Shown here one piece after another: positions 53,919-62,279 of a stretch of DNA of 64,000 bases. Source of the DNA: Paracoccaceae bacterium (GTDB lineage Bacteria; Pseudomonadota; Alphaproteobacteria; Rhodobacterales; Rhodobacteraceae); NCBI GenBank assembly GCA_019090795.1, contig JAHRVG010000113.1, forward strand, positions 1 to 64,000, given 5' to 3'. The translations under genes and the position numbers were made by a program. Positions within the stretch are counted from its first letter, which is position 1, and each line of letters starts with the position of its first letter. The notes below the pieces were generated by a model. The model saw only the letters and a program-made list of their open reading frames with translations. It made no database searches and was not told the origin of the DNA.

Positions 53919-55463
53919 TTAGCTTTTTTCTGCGCGCAATCCTGCTTCCAGAACATGGCGCTGGATTTTACCGCTGGTTGATCTGGGGAAATCCTCAAAC
54001 GCGATGATATGGATATCGCGGGGCTGTTTGTAACGGGCAAGGGCTGCGCCACAGGCGGCAAGCAGGCTGTCCTCGGTCACGGCATCATCGTCGCGCGACA
54101 CGAAGGCCACCGGCACTTCACCCCACCGGTCATCCGATACACGTACCACGGCGGCGTCGGTGACATGCGGGTCGGCCATCAGCACGCGCTCGATTTCAGC
54201 GGGGTATACATTCTCTCCGCCGGTTTTAATCAGGTATTTCGCCCGATCTGCAAAATCAAAAGTTCCGTCCGCGTTGCGACGGAACACATCACCCATGTGG
54301 AACCAACCGCCGCGAAAGGCCTCTGCATTGGCGGCTTCGGCGTTCCAATAGCCCGAAAACAGGGTCGGACCGCGCATTGCCAACTCGCCGGGGGTGCCTG
54401 TTGGCACATCGTTGCCTTCCTCATCCACAAGGCGCAGTGCGCAAAAGGCGCTGGTTTGTTTAGACAGGGATTCCGGTGTGACGCCGATGGGAATGAGCGA
54501 ACGTGTTGCGGGGGGCAATCCGGTTTCGGTTGAGCCAAAACTGTTTAGATAGGGCGCGTCCAACAGTTTGGTGATTTCGCCAATTTGATGCGGCGGCACC
54601 AGGTCGGCCATAGCCCCACAAATATGGATGCCTTTGGGGGTGATACCCCTTTCTTTGATATGGGCTGTAAGGGGTTCAATCATGCCTGGTATCAGCACCA
54701 TCCAGCCAATGCGTTGGGTTTCAATCGCATGGCAAATCAATTCGGCATCATAGCCATCGATCATCACTACAGCACCACCACGTAACAATGTGGACAAGGC
54801 GTGGTCGGTTGAGGCCATGTGGAACATGGGGGCCCAGGCAACGAAACCATCATCGGGTGCAAGGCCCAGCTCGGAAGCAAAAACCGCAGAACGTGCGATC
54901 ATCGCGCGGTGGCTGATCACGGCACCTTTGGGCAGGCCGGTGGTGCCACTGGTGTACAGAATAACCAAGCCGCCTTCGGGGTCTTGTGGTTTTGCTGTGA
55001 AATCGGGGGCTTGCGCCAGCGCGTCTTCATAGGGGGTGCCAAAACACAGTTGCGGGATGTCAGGCACTTGTTCCAGTAGCGGGCACAGGTCCGGTTCGGA
55101 TACGATCAGACGCGGGGAAACCAGTGTGATGCAATGGTGCAACTCAGCGGGCAAAAGCCGCCAGTTCAGACAGGCGGTAATCAGGCCGGTGGCGGCGGCT
55201 GCCAGTTCTACCTCGATATATTCTTGCCGGTTTCGAGACAGAATTGCGATGCGATCCCCTGCGTTCAGGCCAAGCCGGACAAAATGACCGGCAAGTTGAT
55301 CTACCCGTTGCAGCAGTTGTGTATAGCTTAGCTGTTTGCCCCGTTCGATTAGCGCAATAGCATTCGGCATTCCCGCTGCGCGGCTGCGAAACAGCTGGTA
55401 AATATCGGTTTGTGCCGCTTGCTGCAGTGTCGCGTCAGTTTGCGTTAGATCAGTTTTGCCCAT
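53919..55463 (-). CDS. AMP-dependent acyl-CoA ligase
   Basis: A 514-residue adenylate-forming enzyme with LYTSGTTGLPKGAVISH, FGSTETGLPP, GELAMRGPTLFSGYWN, GWFHMGD and DRAKYLIKTGGENVYPAEIE; the C-terminal lysine lies in PRSTSGKIQRHVL. Substrate is probably a medium or branched carboxylic acid degraded by the neighbouring acyl-CoA operons. ATG 55463 has TAGGAGA. It is divergent from the thiolase operon with the perfect TCTAAC-type palindrome between them. Confidence 0.92.
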   Translation of the reverse strand: MGKTDLTQTDATLQQAAQTDIYQLFRSRAAGMPNAIALIERGKQLSYTQLLQRVDQLAGHFVRLGLNAGDRIAILSRNRQEYIEVELAAAATGLITACLNWRLLPAELHHCITLVSPRLIVSEPDLCPLLEQVPDIPQLCFGTPYEDALAQAPDFTAKPQDPEGGLVILYTSGTTGLPKGAVISHRAMIARSAVFASELGLAPDDGFVAWAPMFHMASTDHALSTLLRGGAVVMIDGYDAELICHAIETQRIGWMVLIPGMIEPLTAHIKERGITPKGIHICGAMADLVPPHQIGEITKLLDAPYLNSFGSTETGLPPATRSLIPIGVTPESLSKQTSAFCALRLVDEEGNDVPTGTPGELAMRGPTLFSGYWNAEAANAEAFRGGWFHMGDVFRRNADGTFDFADRAKYLIKTGGENVYPAEIERVLMADPHVTDAAVVRVSDDRWGEVPVAFVSRDDDAVTEDSLLAACGAALARYKQPRDIHIIAFEDFPRSTSGKIQRHVLEAGLRAEKS

Positions 55464-55489
55464 TGATTTTCTCCTACACTCCCGATAAA

Positions 55490-55505
55490 TCTAACGGATG
55501 TTAGA
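55490..55505. promoter_or_regulatory. TCTAAC-GGAT-GTTAGA operator, divergent ligase / thiolase promoters
   Basis: A perfect palindrome with six-base arms and four-base centre. It is 26 bases before the ligase start (minus strand) and 63 before the thiolase start (plus strand), so one regulator could control both. It is the best copy of the motif also found near 52055 and 60506. Confidence 0.68.
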
Positions 55506-55568
55506 TAATTTCCAAGGCCGTTTCCGCACCCTTTGGTCGATTCGGCATTTGACCCAGAGGAGAATGTA

Positions 55569-56753
55569 ATGTCCAGAAAAGCTTATGTCACCGGAGTGGG
55601 GATGGTTCCTTTTCAGAAGCCCGGCGCATCCGAGAGCTATGATATCATGGCAGCCACTGCCACCCGCAACGCGCTGCAAGATGCAGGGCTGGGATACGAC
55701 CAGATCCAGCAAGCCTATGTAGGTTATGTTTACGGAGACAGCACCTGTGGACAGCGTGCGCTGTATCATGTGGGTATGACCGGCATTCCAATTGTGAACG
55801 TGAACAACAACTGTTCCACGGGTTCCTCGGCATTGTTTCTTGCGCGTCAAGCGGTGGAAAGCGGCGCGGTAGAATGTGCGTTGGCGTTGGGATTTGAGCA
55901 AATGAAGCCGGGCGCGATTGGCTCGGTGTTTGAAGACCGGGTCAGCCCGTTCAAATCTTTTGACGATGCCACTGATGATATTGTTGGTGACAACGGCTTG
56001 CCGCTGGCGTTGCGTTATTTCGGCGGGGCAGGCAAAGCACATATGGATGAATTTGGCACCTCAATGGAGGCATTTGCCAAGATTCGCGCAAAATCCAGCC
56101 GTCACGCGTCGAAAAATCCGGTGGCTTTGTTTCGTAAAGAGGTAACCGCCGAAGAAGTGATGGCGGATAAAGTTATCTGGCCCGGCGTGATGACCCGTCT
56201 GATGGCTTGCCCTCCAACTTGTGGTGCCGCCGCCGCTATTATTTGTTCCAAGGAATTTGCGGATAAACACGGGCTGGACTCGTCTGTGCGGATTTCTGCC
56301 CAGGCAATGACGACGGATAACCCCATTACATTTGACGCCCATGATATGCGTGAAGTGGTGGGGTCATCTATGGCCAAAAACGCCGCTGATCAGGTTTATG
56401 AGGCCGCAGGTATCGGGCCACAAGACGTTGACGTGGTCGAGCTGCACGACTGTTTTGCCCATAACGAGCTGCTCACCTATGAGGCCCTTGGCCTGTGTGG
56501 TCGTGGGGAAGCGGGCAAGTTTGTCGATGATGGTGACAACACCTATGGCGGCAAATTCGTAACCAACCCGTCGGGCGGCTTGCTGTCCAAGGGGCATCCC
56601 TTGGGTGCGACAGGTTTGGCACAGTGCACGGAGCTGGTTCAACAACTGCGCGGTACTGCGGATGCACGGCAAGTGGATGGGGCGCGGCTGGCGCTGCAAC
56701 ACAACCTTGGTCTAGGTGGTGCCTGTGTGGTGACGCTGTATGAAAAAGCATAA
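55569..56753 (+). CDS. SCP2-type thiolase / lipid-transfer-protein-like thiolase
   Basis: A 394-residue thiolase-fold protein of the SCP-x group. The active cysteine is in NNNCSTGSSALFLARQAV; VELHDCFAHNELLTYEALGLC and GGLLSKGHPLGATGLAQ carry the conserved His residues. Such thiolases cleave branched or cyclic 3-oxoacyl-CoA. ATG 55569 has GAGGAG eight bases before; a longer frame from 55533 is not supported. First of five plus-strand genes. Confidence 0.9.
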   Translation: MSRKAYVTGVGMVPFQKPGASESYDIMAATATRNALQDAGLGYDQIQQAYVGYVYGDSTCGQRALYHVGMTGIPIVNVNNNCSTGSSALFLARQAVESGAVECALALGFEQMKPGAIGSVFEDRVSPFKSFDDATDDIVGDNGLPLALRYFGGAGKAHMDEFGTSMEAFAKIRAKSSRHASKNPVALFRKEVTAEEVMADKVIWPGVMTRLMACPPTCGAAAAIICSKEFADKHGLDSSVRISAQAMTTDNPITFDAHDMREVVGSSMAKNAADQVYEAAGIGPQDVDVVELHDCFAHNELLTYEALGLCGRGEAGKFVDDGDNTYGGKFVTNPSGGLLSKGHPLGATGLAQCTELVQQLRGTADARQVDGARLALQHNLGLGGACVVTLYEKA

Positions 56754-56767
56754 TGGGAGAAAATGAA

Positions 56768-57598
56768 ATGACAGGTATTCTTGACGGGCGCTCGGCGCTT
56801 ATTTCGGGGTCGGGTCGCGGTATTGGGCGCGAAATCGCGTTGAAACTGGCCTCCCAAGGCGCGCGGATTGTGGTGAATGATTTGGATGCCGATCCAGCCA
56901 ACGAAACCGCGGAACTGATCCGCAAACTGGGCGGTGAGGCCGTTGTTTGCGCCGGTAGTGTAACCGAGGATGGATTTGCTACCCGTTTTGTCAAAACCGC
57001 TGTGGATAGCTTTGGTGGCGTGGACATCCTTGTGAACAATGCGGGCTATACTTGGGATACGGTTGTGCAAAAAATGACGGACGATCAATGGCATGCCATT
57101 ATCGACGTGCATCTGACCGCACCATTCCAGATTATCCGCGCGGCGCAGCCAGTGATTTCTACTGCTGCCAAGGCTGAAGCAGCCGAAGGGCGTGAGGTGT
57201 TTCGCAAGGTGGTGAATATCTCGTCGATCGCCGGGACAGGCGGGAATGCTGGGCAGATCAATTATTCTGCTGCCAAGGCTGGCATTATTGGCCTGACTAA
57301 GGCCATGGCCAAGGAGTGGGGCCGCTATAAAGTGAACGTGAACGCGGTGGCCTTTGGCCCGATCCGCACACGCCTGACTGAAGCCTCGGCTGATGGCGAC
57401 AGCAAAATCAACGTTGAAGGTAACAAGATCCAGGTGGGTCTGAACCCTGATCTGGTCAGCCAAATGGAAACCATGATCCCGCTTGGTCGGGTTGGCACAC
57501 CAGCCGAGGCAGCGGGTGCGGTCTATCTGTTCTGCATTCCTGAATCGAATTACATCACCGGCCAACATGTTATTTGTGGCGGGGGTTTTGTACTTTGA
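56768..57598 (+). CDS. SDR 3-hydroxyacyl-CoA dehydrogenase/reductase-like
   Basis: A 276-residue classical SDR with SGSGRGIGREIALKL, NNAGYTWD, SSIAGTGGNAGQINYSAAKAG (complete Ser-Tyr-Lys) and NAVAFGPIRTRL. By position between a thiolase and an acyl-CoA dehydrogenase it probably oxidises a 3-hydroxyacyl-CoA. ATG 56768 is seven bases after GGGAGA; ATG 56753, inside the previous stop, is an alternative. Confidence 0.88.
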   Translation: MTGILDGRSALISGSGRGIGREIALKLASQGARIVVNDLDADPANETAELIRKLGGEAVVCAGSVTEDGFATRFVKTAVDSFGGVDILVNNAGYTWDTVVQKMTDDQWHAIIDVHLTAPFQIIRAAQPVISTAAKAEAAEGREVFRKVVNISSIAGTGGNAGQINYSAAKAGIIGLTKAMAKEWGRYKVNVNAVAFGPIRTRLTEASADGDSKINVEGNKIQVGLNPDLVSQMETMIPLGRVGTPAEAAGAVYLFCIPESNYITGQHVICGGGFVL

Positions 57599-58818
57599 TG
57601 AAACGGCAAGGCCCGCTTGAGGATATCCGTATTGTCGAGCTGGGCCATGTCATTGCTGGCCCTCTTTCGGCGGCATTGATGGCGGATTTTGGCGCGGATG
57701 TGATCAAGATCGAGCACCCGCGCGGTGGTGATATGATGCGCGAACTTGGCCCCAAGGCCGAGCAGGACGGGGTTGGGATTTGGTGGAAAACCATCGCCCG
57801 AAACAAACGCATTCTGTCGCTGAACTGGAAGGCCGACAAGGGGCGCGCGATTTTGCGCCAACTGGTCGAACAGGCTGATGTGTTGGTGGAAAACTTCCGC
57901 GCTGGCGTGCTGGAGCGCGCTGGCGTTGGGCCGGATGTGCTGCATGAATGGAACCCAGATCTGATCATTCTGCGCATTTCCGGCTATGGTCAGAGTGGCC
58001 CGATGGTGAAAAAACCCGCCTTTGGCCGCGCGGCCGAGGCAATGGCCGGAATACCCCACCTTACCGGATTTGAGGATGGCCCGCCAATACATCCGGGTTT
58101 TCCGGCTGCGGATTCGACTACCGGCCTAATGGGGGCGCTTGGCGTGATGATGGCGCTGCATACGCGCGGGCAAAATGGTACCCGCGGTCAGGTGGTTGAT
58201 TTAGCGGTATTCGAGGCCCTGATGCGGTTGATAGATTACCATGTTCCGGCGCTGACCGGGGCTAAGATATCGCCCATGCGCAACGGGTTGCGCCAGCCGA
58301 TGGATTTTGCCCCCGGTGGCATGTTTCGTACCCGTGACGGAACGTGGGTGACAGTTTCAGCCGCCAACCCCCAAACCGCCCAACGTTTGCTGCGTGCTGT
58401 GGCGGGGGACGCCTTCGCCGATGATCCGCGCTTTGCCGATATGGCCTCGATCACTGCGAATATGAGCGCCTTTTTTGACGCGCTTAATACCTATATAACC
58501 GAGCGCGATCTGGCCGAGGTTGAAGCTGCCTTTGAAGCCGCTGATGCGGTGGCTGCGCCTGTTTTGTCTGTCGAGGATATCCTCGCGCACCCTCAAATTA
58601 ACCATCGTGGCGCCATTGCTTCGGTTGAAGGTGAAGAAACCCGCGTGATCGGTCCCGTGCCGCAACTTGGCGAAACCCCCGGCGCGCTGCGTTGGTTAGG
58701 GCGGGCCATGAGCGCTGATAGCCGCACAATTTTGCAAGAACTAGGCCACACCGAGGCCGCGATTGAAACACTTTACTCGGAGGGCATTATCGGCCTTCCG
58801 CAAGAGGACAATACATGA
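57598..58818 (+). CDS. Type III CoA-transferase (CaiB/BaiF family)
   Basis: A 406-residue family III CoA-transferase: LGHVIAGPLSAALMADFGADVIKIEHPRGGD, RNKRILSLNWKADKGR and the catalytic aspartate in AADSTTGLMGALG (about residue 172). Unlike the protein at 8220 it lacks the racemase GHD. It may activate the pathway acid by CoA transfer, in parallel to the ligases. It shares one base with the SDR stop and four with the next gene. Confidence 0.9.
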   Translation: MKRQGPLEDIRIVELGHVIAGPLSAALMADFGADVIKIEHPRGGDMMRELGPKAEQDGVGIWWKTIARNKRILSLNWKADKGRAILRQLVEQADVLVENFRAGVLERAGVGPDVLHEWNPDLIILRISGYGQSGPMVKKPAFGRAAEAMAGIPHLTGFEDGPPIHPGFPAADSTTGLMGALGVMMALHTRGQNGTRGQVVDLAVFEALMRLIDYHVPALTGAKISPMRNGLRQPMDFAPGGMFRTRDGTWVTVSAANPQTAQRLLRAVAGDAFADDPRFADMASITANMSAFFDALNTYITERDLAEVEAAFEAADAVAAPVLSVEDILAHPQINHRGAIASVEGEETRVIGPVPQLGETPGALRWLGRAMSADSRTILQELGHTEAAIETLYSEGIIGLPQEDNT

Positions 58819-59981
58819 CCTATCGTTATACCGAAGAACAGCAGGAAATCCGTGATACCATTCTACGGATTTGCGCCGAGTTCGACGATGATTATTGGCT
58901 GGACCGAGACAAAAACGGTCCCTTCCCCCATGAATTGCATAAAACGATGGCTGATGGTGGCTGGCTGGGAATTGCCATGCCCGAGGAATATGGCGGCGCG
59001 GGTCTCGGCATCACCGAGGCGGCGATTATGATGCAGGCGATTGCCGAAAGTGGTGCGGGGGCCAGTGGGGCCTCGGCCATCCACCTGAATATTTTCGGAC
59101 TGACGCCCGTGGTGGTCTACGGCACTGAAGATCAAAAAAATCGGATGCTGACGCCGCTGATCAAGGGCCGCGAAAAGGCCAGCTTCGGGGTGACGGAACC
59201 GACGACGGGCCTTGATACCACCAAGCTGAAAACCCGTGCGGTGAAACAAGGCGACAAATATATCGTCAACGGGCAAAAGGTTTGGATTTCAACGGCGCAG
59301 GTGGCCGATAAAATCCTGCTGCTGGCCCGCACGACCCCGATTGAAGAGGTCAAGAAGCCGACCGAAGGGTTAAGTCTTTTCTATACCGATCTGAATCGCG
59401 ATCATATTGATGTGCGCGAGATCGACAAGATGGGCCGCAAGGCAGTGGATTCAAACGAGATGTTCATCGACAATCTGCCGATTCCACAGGAAGACTTGAT
59501 TGGACAGGAAGGTCAGGGTTTCCGCCAAATTCTGCACGGTTTGAACCCTGAACGTATTCTAATATCGGCTGAATGCGTCGGTATCGCGCGCAATGCGATT
59601 CAGCGAGCGGCGAAATACGCCAATGAACGCATTGTTTTTGGCCGCCCCATCGGTATGAACCAAGGCGTTCAGCACCCACTGGCCAAAGCATGGGCCAAGG
59701 TTGAAGCTGCCAATCTGATGGTAATGCACGCTGCTGCATTGTATGACGCGGGCGAGGAGTGCGGAATCGAGGCCAACTCGGCCAAACTATTGGCGGCAGA
59801 AGCAGCAGTGGAGGCTACCCAAACCGCGCAATTGACATTTGGTGGTTTTGGGTATGCCAAAGAATATCATGTTGAACGGTTGGTGCGAGAGGCATTGTTG
59901 TTCCACATCGTACCGGTAACGCCGCAAATGCTGATGTCGTTTATCGCTGAAAAGGCACTTGGATTGCCGAAATCATATTAA
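58815..59981 (+). CDS. Acyl-CoA dehydrogenase
   Basis: A 388-residue acyl-CoA dehydrogenase: MPEEYGGAGLGITEAAIM, FGVTEPTTGLDTTKLKT, QKVWISTAQVADKILLLART and HGLNPERILISAECVGIARNAIQRAAKYANER. The position used in isovaleryl-CoA-type enzymes holds glutamate (NPER), the likely base. It differs clearly from the two enzymes at 49601-52008. ATG overlaps the CoA-transferase stop (ATGA). Confidence 0.9.
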   Translation: MTYRYTEEQQEIRDTILRICAEFDDDYWLDRDKNGPFPHELHKTMADGGWLGIAMPEEYGGAGLGITEAAIMMQAIAESGAGASGASAIHLNIFGLTPVVVYGTEDQKNRMLTPLIKGREKASFGVTEPTTGLDTTKLKTRAVKQGDKYIVNGQKVWISTAQVADKILLLARTTPIEEVKKPTEGLSLFYTDLNRDHIDVREIDKMGRKAVDSNEMFIDNLPIPQEDLIGQEGQGFRQILHGLNPERILISAECVGIARNAIQRAAKYANERIVFGRPIGMNQGVQHPLAKAWAKVEAANLMVMHAAALYDAGEECGIEANSAKLLAAEAAVEATQTAQLTFGGFGYAKEYHVERLVREALLFHIVPVTPQMLMSFIAEKALGLPKSY

Positions 59982-59991
59982 GGGGAATGCT

Positions 59992-60456
59992 ATGCAAGAC
60001 GTACTAAGAACCACAGGATTTTATTTCGAGGAAATCGAAGTAGGGGCTAAATTTACCACGCGTACCCGCACCGTAACCGAGGCTGATCTGGTCGGGTTTT
60101 GCAATTTGACATGGATGACCGAATCCCTGTTTACTGATCGTGAACATATCGAAGAGGGAGCTGGCGCAGATGGACGGGTGATCCCCGGAGTTATGGTTTA
60201 CGCCATGGCCGAGGGTCTGTTGACTTATACCATGGAGCGCACCGGCATGGCTTTTTTGCATGCGGACTTTACCGTCAAGGGACCAACCTATGTGGGTGAT
60301 TCCATCTCTGTCGAAGTTGAAATCATCGAGGCGCGGCCAACTTCAAAACCGGGGCGGGGTCTGGTGCGTAGCAGGAATCGGGTGCTTAAGGCAGATGGAA
60401 CTGAATGTATAGTTTATGAACCCCTCAGAATGTTGCGCGCCAAAAGTGGAAATTAA
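59992..60456 (+). CDS. MaoC-like enoyl-CoA hydratase
   Basis: A 154-residue MaoC/R-hydratase-fold protein with FYFEEIEVGAKFTTRTRTVTEADLVGFCNLTWMTESLFTD and VIPGVMVYAMAEGLL. The usual D-x4-H dyad (as GDxNPxHxD) is degenerate here, so activity is less certain. It ends the five-gene operon and would hydrate the enoyl-CoA. ATG 59992 follows AAGGGGAA. Confidence 0.83.
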   Translation: MQDVLRTTGFYFEEIEVGAKFTTRTRTVTEADLVGFCNLTWMTESLFTDREHIEEGAGADGRVIPGVMVYAMAEGLLTYTMERTGMAFLHADFTVKGPTYVGDSISVEVEIIEARPTSKPGRGLVRSRNRVLKADGTECIVYEPLRMLRAKSGN

Positions 60457-60505
60457 GGCGCTATTTCAAGGCGCTAGAGGGGAAAAGAAATAGGTTGCCA
60501 TGAAA

Positions 60506-60521
60506 TCTAACGCGTGTTAGG
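60506..60521. promoter_or_regulatory. TCTAAC-type operator before the SDR-livG-ligase genes
   Basis: TCTAAC-GCGT-GTTAGG, one mismatch from a perfect palindrome. A -35-like TTGCCA at 60495-60500 and a position 17 bases on (about 60518) put the site over the spacer and -10 region, consistent with repression. It lies 42 bases before the SDR start. Confidence 0.62.
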
Positions 60522-60562
60522 TTTTTTCAGGGGCCAGTGGATATACTGGCAAGGGAGGGTTA

Positions 60563-61426
60563 ATGTCTGATACAACAGCACCAGTTTTTGGTTTCGATGA
60601 GGCCGCTTTACGCGATCAACCTACGGTTTATGCACCAGATCTTTTCAAGGGTCAGGTGGTTGTCGTGACGGGCGGCGGCGGAGGGCTTGGCCGCGCTATC
60701 GCTGCCCTGTTTGCGCGTTTGGGCGCAACACTTGCGATCTGTGGGCGCAACGAGGAAAAACTGGAAGCCGGTGCCGAGTTTTTGCGCTCTTTTGGTGGCG
60801 AAGTTATGACCAGCCAAATGACGATCCGCGATCCGGAACAAGCCGCCGCTTTTGTGGAAGAGGTTTTCGAACGTTTCGGGCGTTTGGATGTTCTGGTTAA
60901 CAATGCAGGCGGGCAATACCCGCAAGCGGCGATAGATTTTTCCGTCAAGGGCTGGAACGCGGTGATCGACACCAACCTGAATGGTACTTGGTGGATGATG
61001 CAATCCGCGGCCAAGAAATGGATCGAGACCGAAACCAAGGGCAATATCGTCAGTATTGTTGCCGATGTCTGGCGCGGCATGCCCGGCATCGCCCATACTT
61101 GTGCCGCACGCGCAGGGGTGATCTACTTGTCCAAGACTGTGGCAGTGGAATGGGCACCACACGGCATTCGGGTTAACTGTCTTGCGCCTGGGTGCTGCGA
61201 AAGCACTGGCTTTTCAAATTACCCGCCTGAGGGTTCGGCCACCTTCAAGGAATCAAACCCCATGTGCCGCGCAGGCGATGAATGGGACGTCGCCGAGGGT
61301 GTTGTCTACTTGGCCGCACCTTCTGGAAAATTCGTAACCGGAGAAATTCTGAATGTCGATGGTGGGCAGCAGATGTGGGGAGACCCATGGCCAACAGGGC
61401 GTCCGGACTATTTCAAGATAGACTAA
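60563..61426 (+). CDS. SDR, trans-2-enoyl-CoA-reductase-like (paralogue of 48738-49604)
   Basis: A 287-residue SDR. Cofactor motif TGGGGGLG at about 36-43, NNAGGQYPQAA and VDGGQQMWG. The catalytic Tyr-Lys are replaced by T179-x3-R183 in HTCAARAG, as in the paralogue, and no serine is present in the usual upstream position (IVADVW). It resembles PECR-type enoyl-CoA reductases. ATG 60563 follows GGGAGGG. It may sit at the head of a transport and ligase operon. Confidence 0.82.
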   Translation: MSDTTAPVFGFDEAALRDQPTVYAPDLFKGQVVVVTGGGGGLGRAIAALFARLGATLAICGRNEEKLEAGAEFLRSFGGEVMTSQMTIRDPEQAAAFVEEVFERFGRLDVLVNNAGGQYPQAAIDFSVKGWNAVIDTNLNGTWWMMQSAAKKWIETETKGNIVSIVADVWRGMPGIAHTCAARAGVIYLSKTVAVEWAPHGIRVNCLAPGCCESTGFSNYPPEGSATFKESNPMCRAGDEWDVAEGVVYLAAPSGKFVTGEILNVDGGQQMWGDPWPTGRPDYFKID

Positions 61427-61440
61427 GGGAGAACAGCTAG

Positions 61441-61479
61441 ATGCGGAAAATCGGTGTTCTGGGGAGGACTAGGGAATGA
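61441..61479 (+). CDS. Possible 12-residue upstream ORF coupled to livG
   Basis: ATG 61441 behind GGGAG opens a 12-codon frame (MRKIGVLGRTRE) whose TGA overlaps the livG ATG as ATGA. The arrangement could couple livG translation to that of the leader, or be chance. No family is recognised. Confidence 0.3.
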   Translation: MRKIGVLGRTRE

Positions 61480-62279
61480 CGAAAGTAAAGCCGACTGGCG
61501 GGGCCGAGGCACCTGTACTGGAATGTATCGGCGTCGAGCGACGTTTCGGTGGATTGGTCGCGGTTACCGGTGTTGATCTGGCCATCCAAAGGGGCGAGAT
61601 TTTTGGCCTCGTTGGTCCCAATGGGAGTGGCAAAACCACACTAACCAATGCCATCACCGGTTTTTACCCCCCGAACGTGGGCCGGATCAAGCTGGACGGT
61701 AAAGATATTACCGGAACTGCCCCGCATAAGGTGGCGGGCATGGGTGTGGCGCGGACTTTTCAGAATTTGGCGCTGTTCAACGGGATGAGCGTGCTGGATA
61801 ATATCTTGCTCGGTCGCCACATTCACATGAATCCGGGTATTGTCCGCACCGCACTTTACTGGTGGCTGGCCCGCCCGCAAGAAATTGCGAACCGTGAGGT
61901 TGTCGAAGAGGTGATTGATTTTCTGCAGCTGGAAAGCATTCGCCATGAACTGGTTGACGGCATTCCGATCGGTTTGAAAAAGCGCGTAGAGTTAGCCCGC
62001 GCGCTGGTGGCAGAGCCGCATCTTCTTATTCTGGATGAACCGATGGCGGGGATGAACCAGGAAGAGAAAGAATACATGGCGCGTTTCATCCTTGATGCTC
62101 GCGCTGAACGTGGTGTTAGCGTCTTGCTGATCGAACACCACATGGATGTGATCACCGGCATTTGTGACAAGGTGCTGGCCTTGAACTACGGCGAGATGAT
62201 CGCGACGGGGAATCCGCAGGATGTTATCAAGGATCCGCGCGTGATCGAAGCCTATATCGGAGGCTCTCATGGGGAATGA
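61476..62279 (+). CDS. livG: Branched-chain-amino-acid-type ABC transporter ATPase (LivG)
   Basis: A 267-residue ATPase with Walker A GPNGSGKTTL, VARTFQNLALFNGMSVLDNILLG (LivG-type Q-loop), Walker B LLILDEPMAGMNQEE and LIEHHMDVI. The signature region reads IPIGLKKRVELARAL rather than LSGGQ, a change seen in LivG-type proteins of acyl-CoA clusters. Other Liv subunits are not in the window and may follow the ligase. It overlaps the ligase gene by 11 bases. Confidence 0.88.
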   Translation: MTKVKPTGGAEAPVLECIGVERRFGGLVAVTGVDLAIQRGEIFGLVGPNGSGKTTLTNAITGFYPPNVGRIKLDGKDITGTAPHKVAGMGVARTFQNLALFNGMSVLDNILLGRHIHMNPGIVRTALYWWLARPQEIANREVVEEVIDFLQLESIRHELVDGIPIGLKKRVELARALVAEPHLLILDEPMAGMNQEEKEYMARFILDARAERGVSVLLIEHHMDVITGICDKVLALNYGEMIATGNPQDVIKDPRVIEAYIGGSHGE

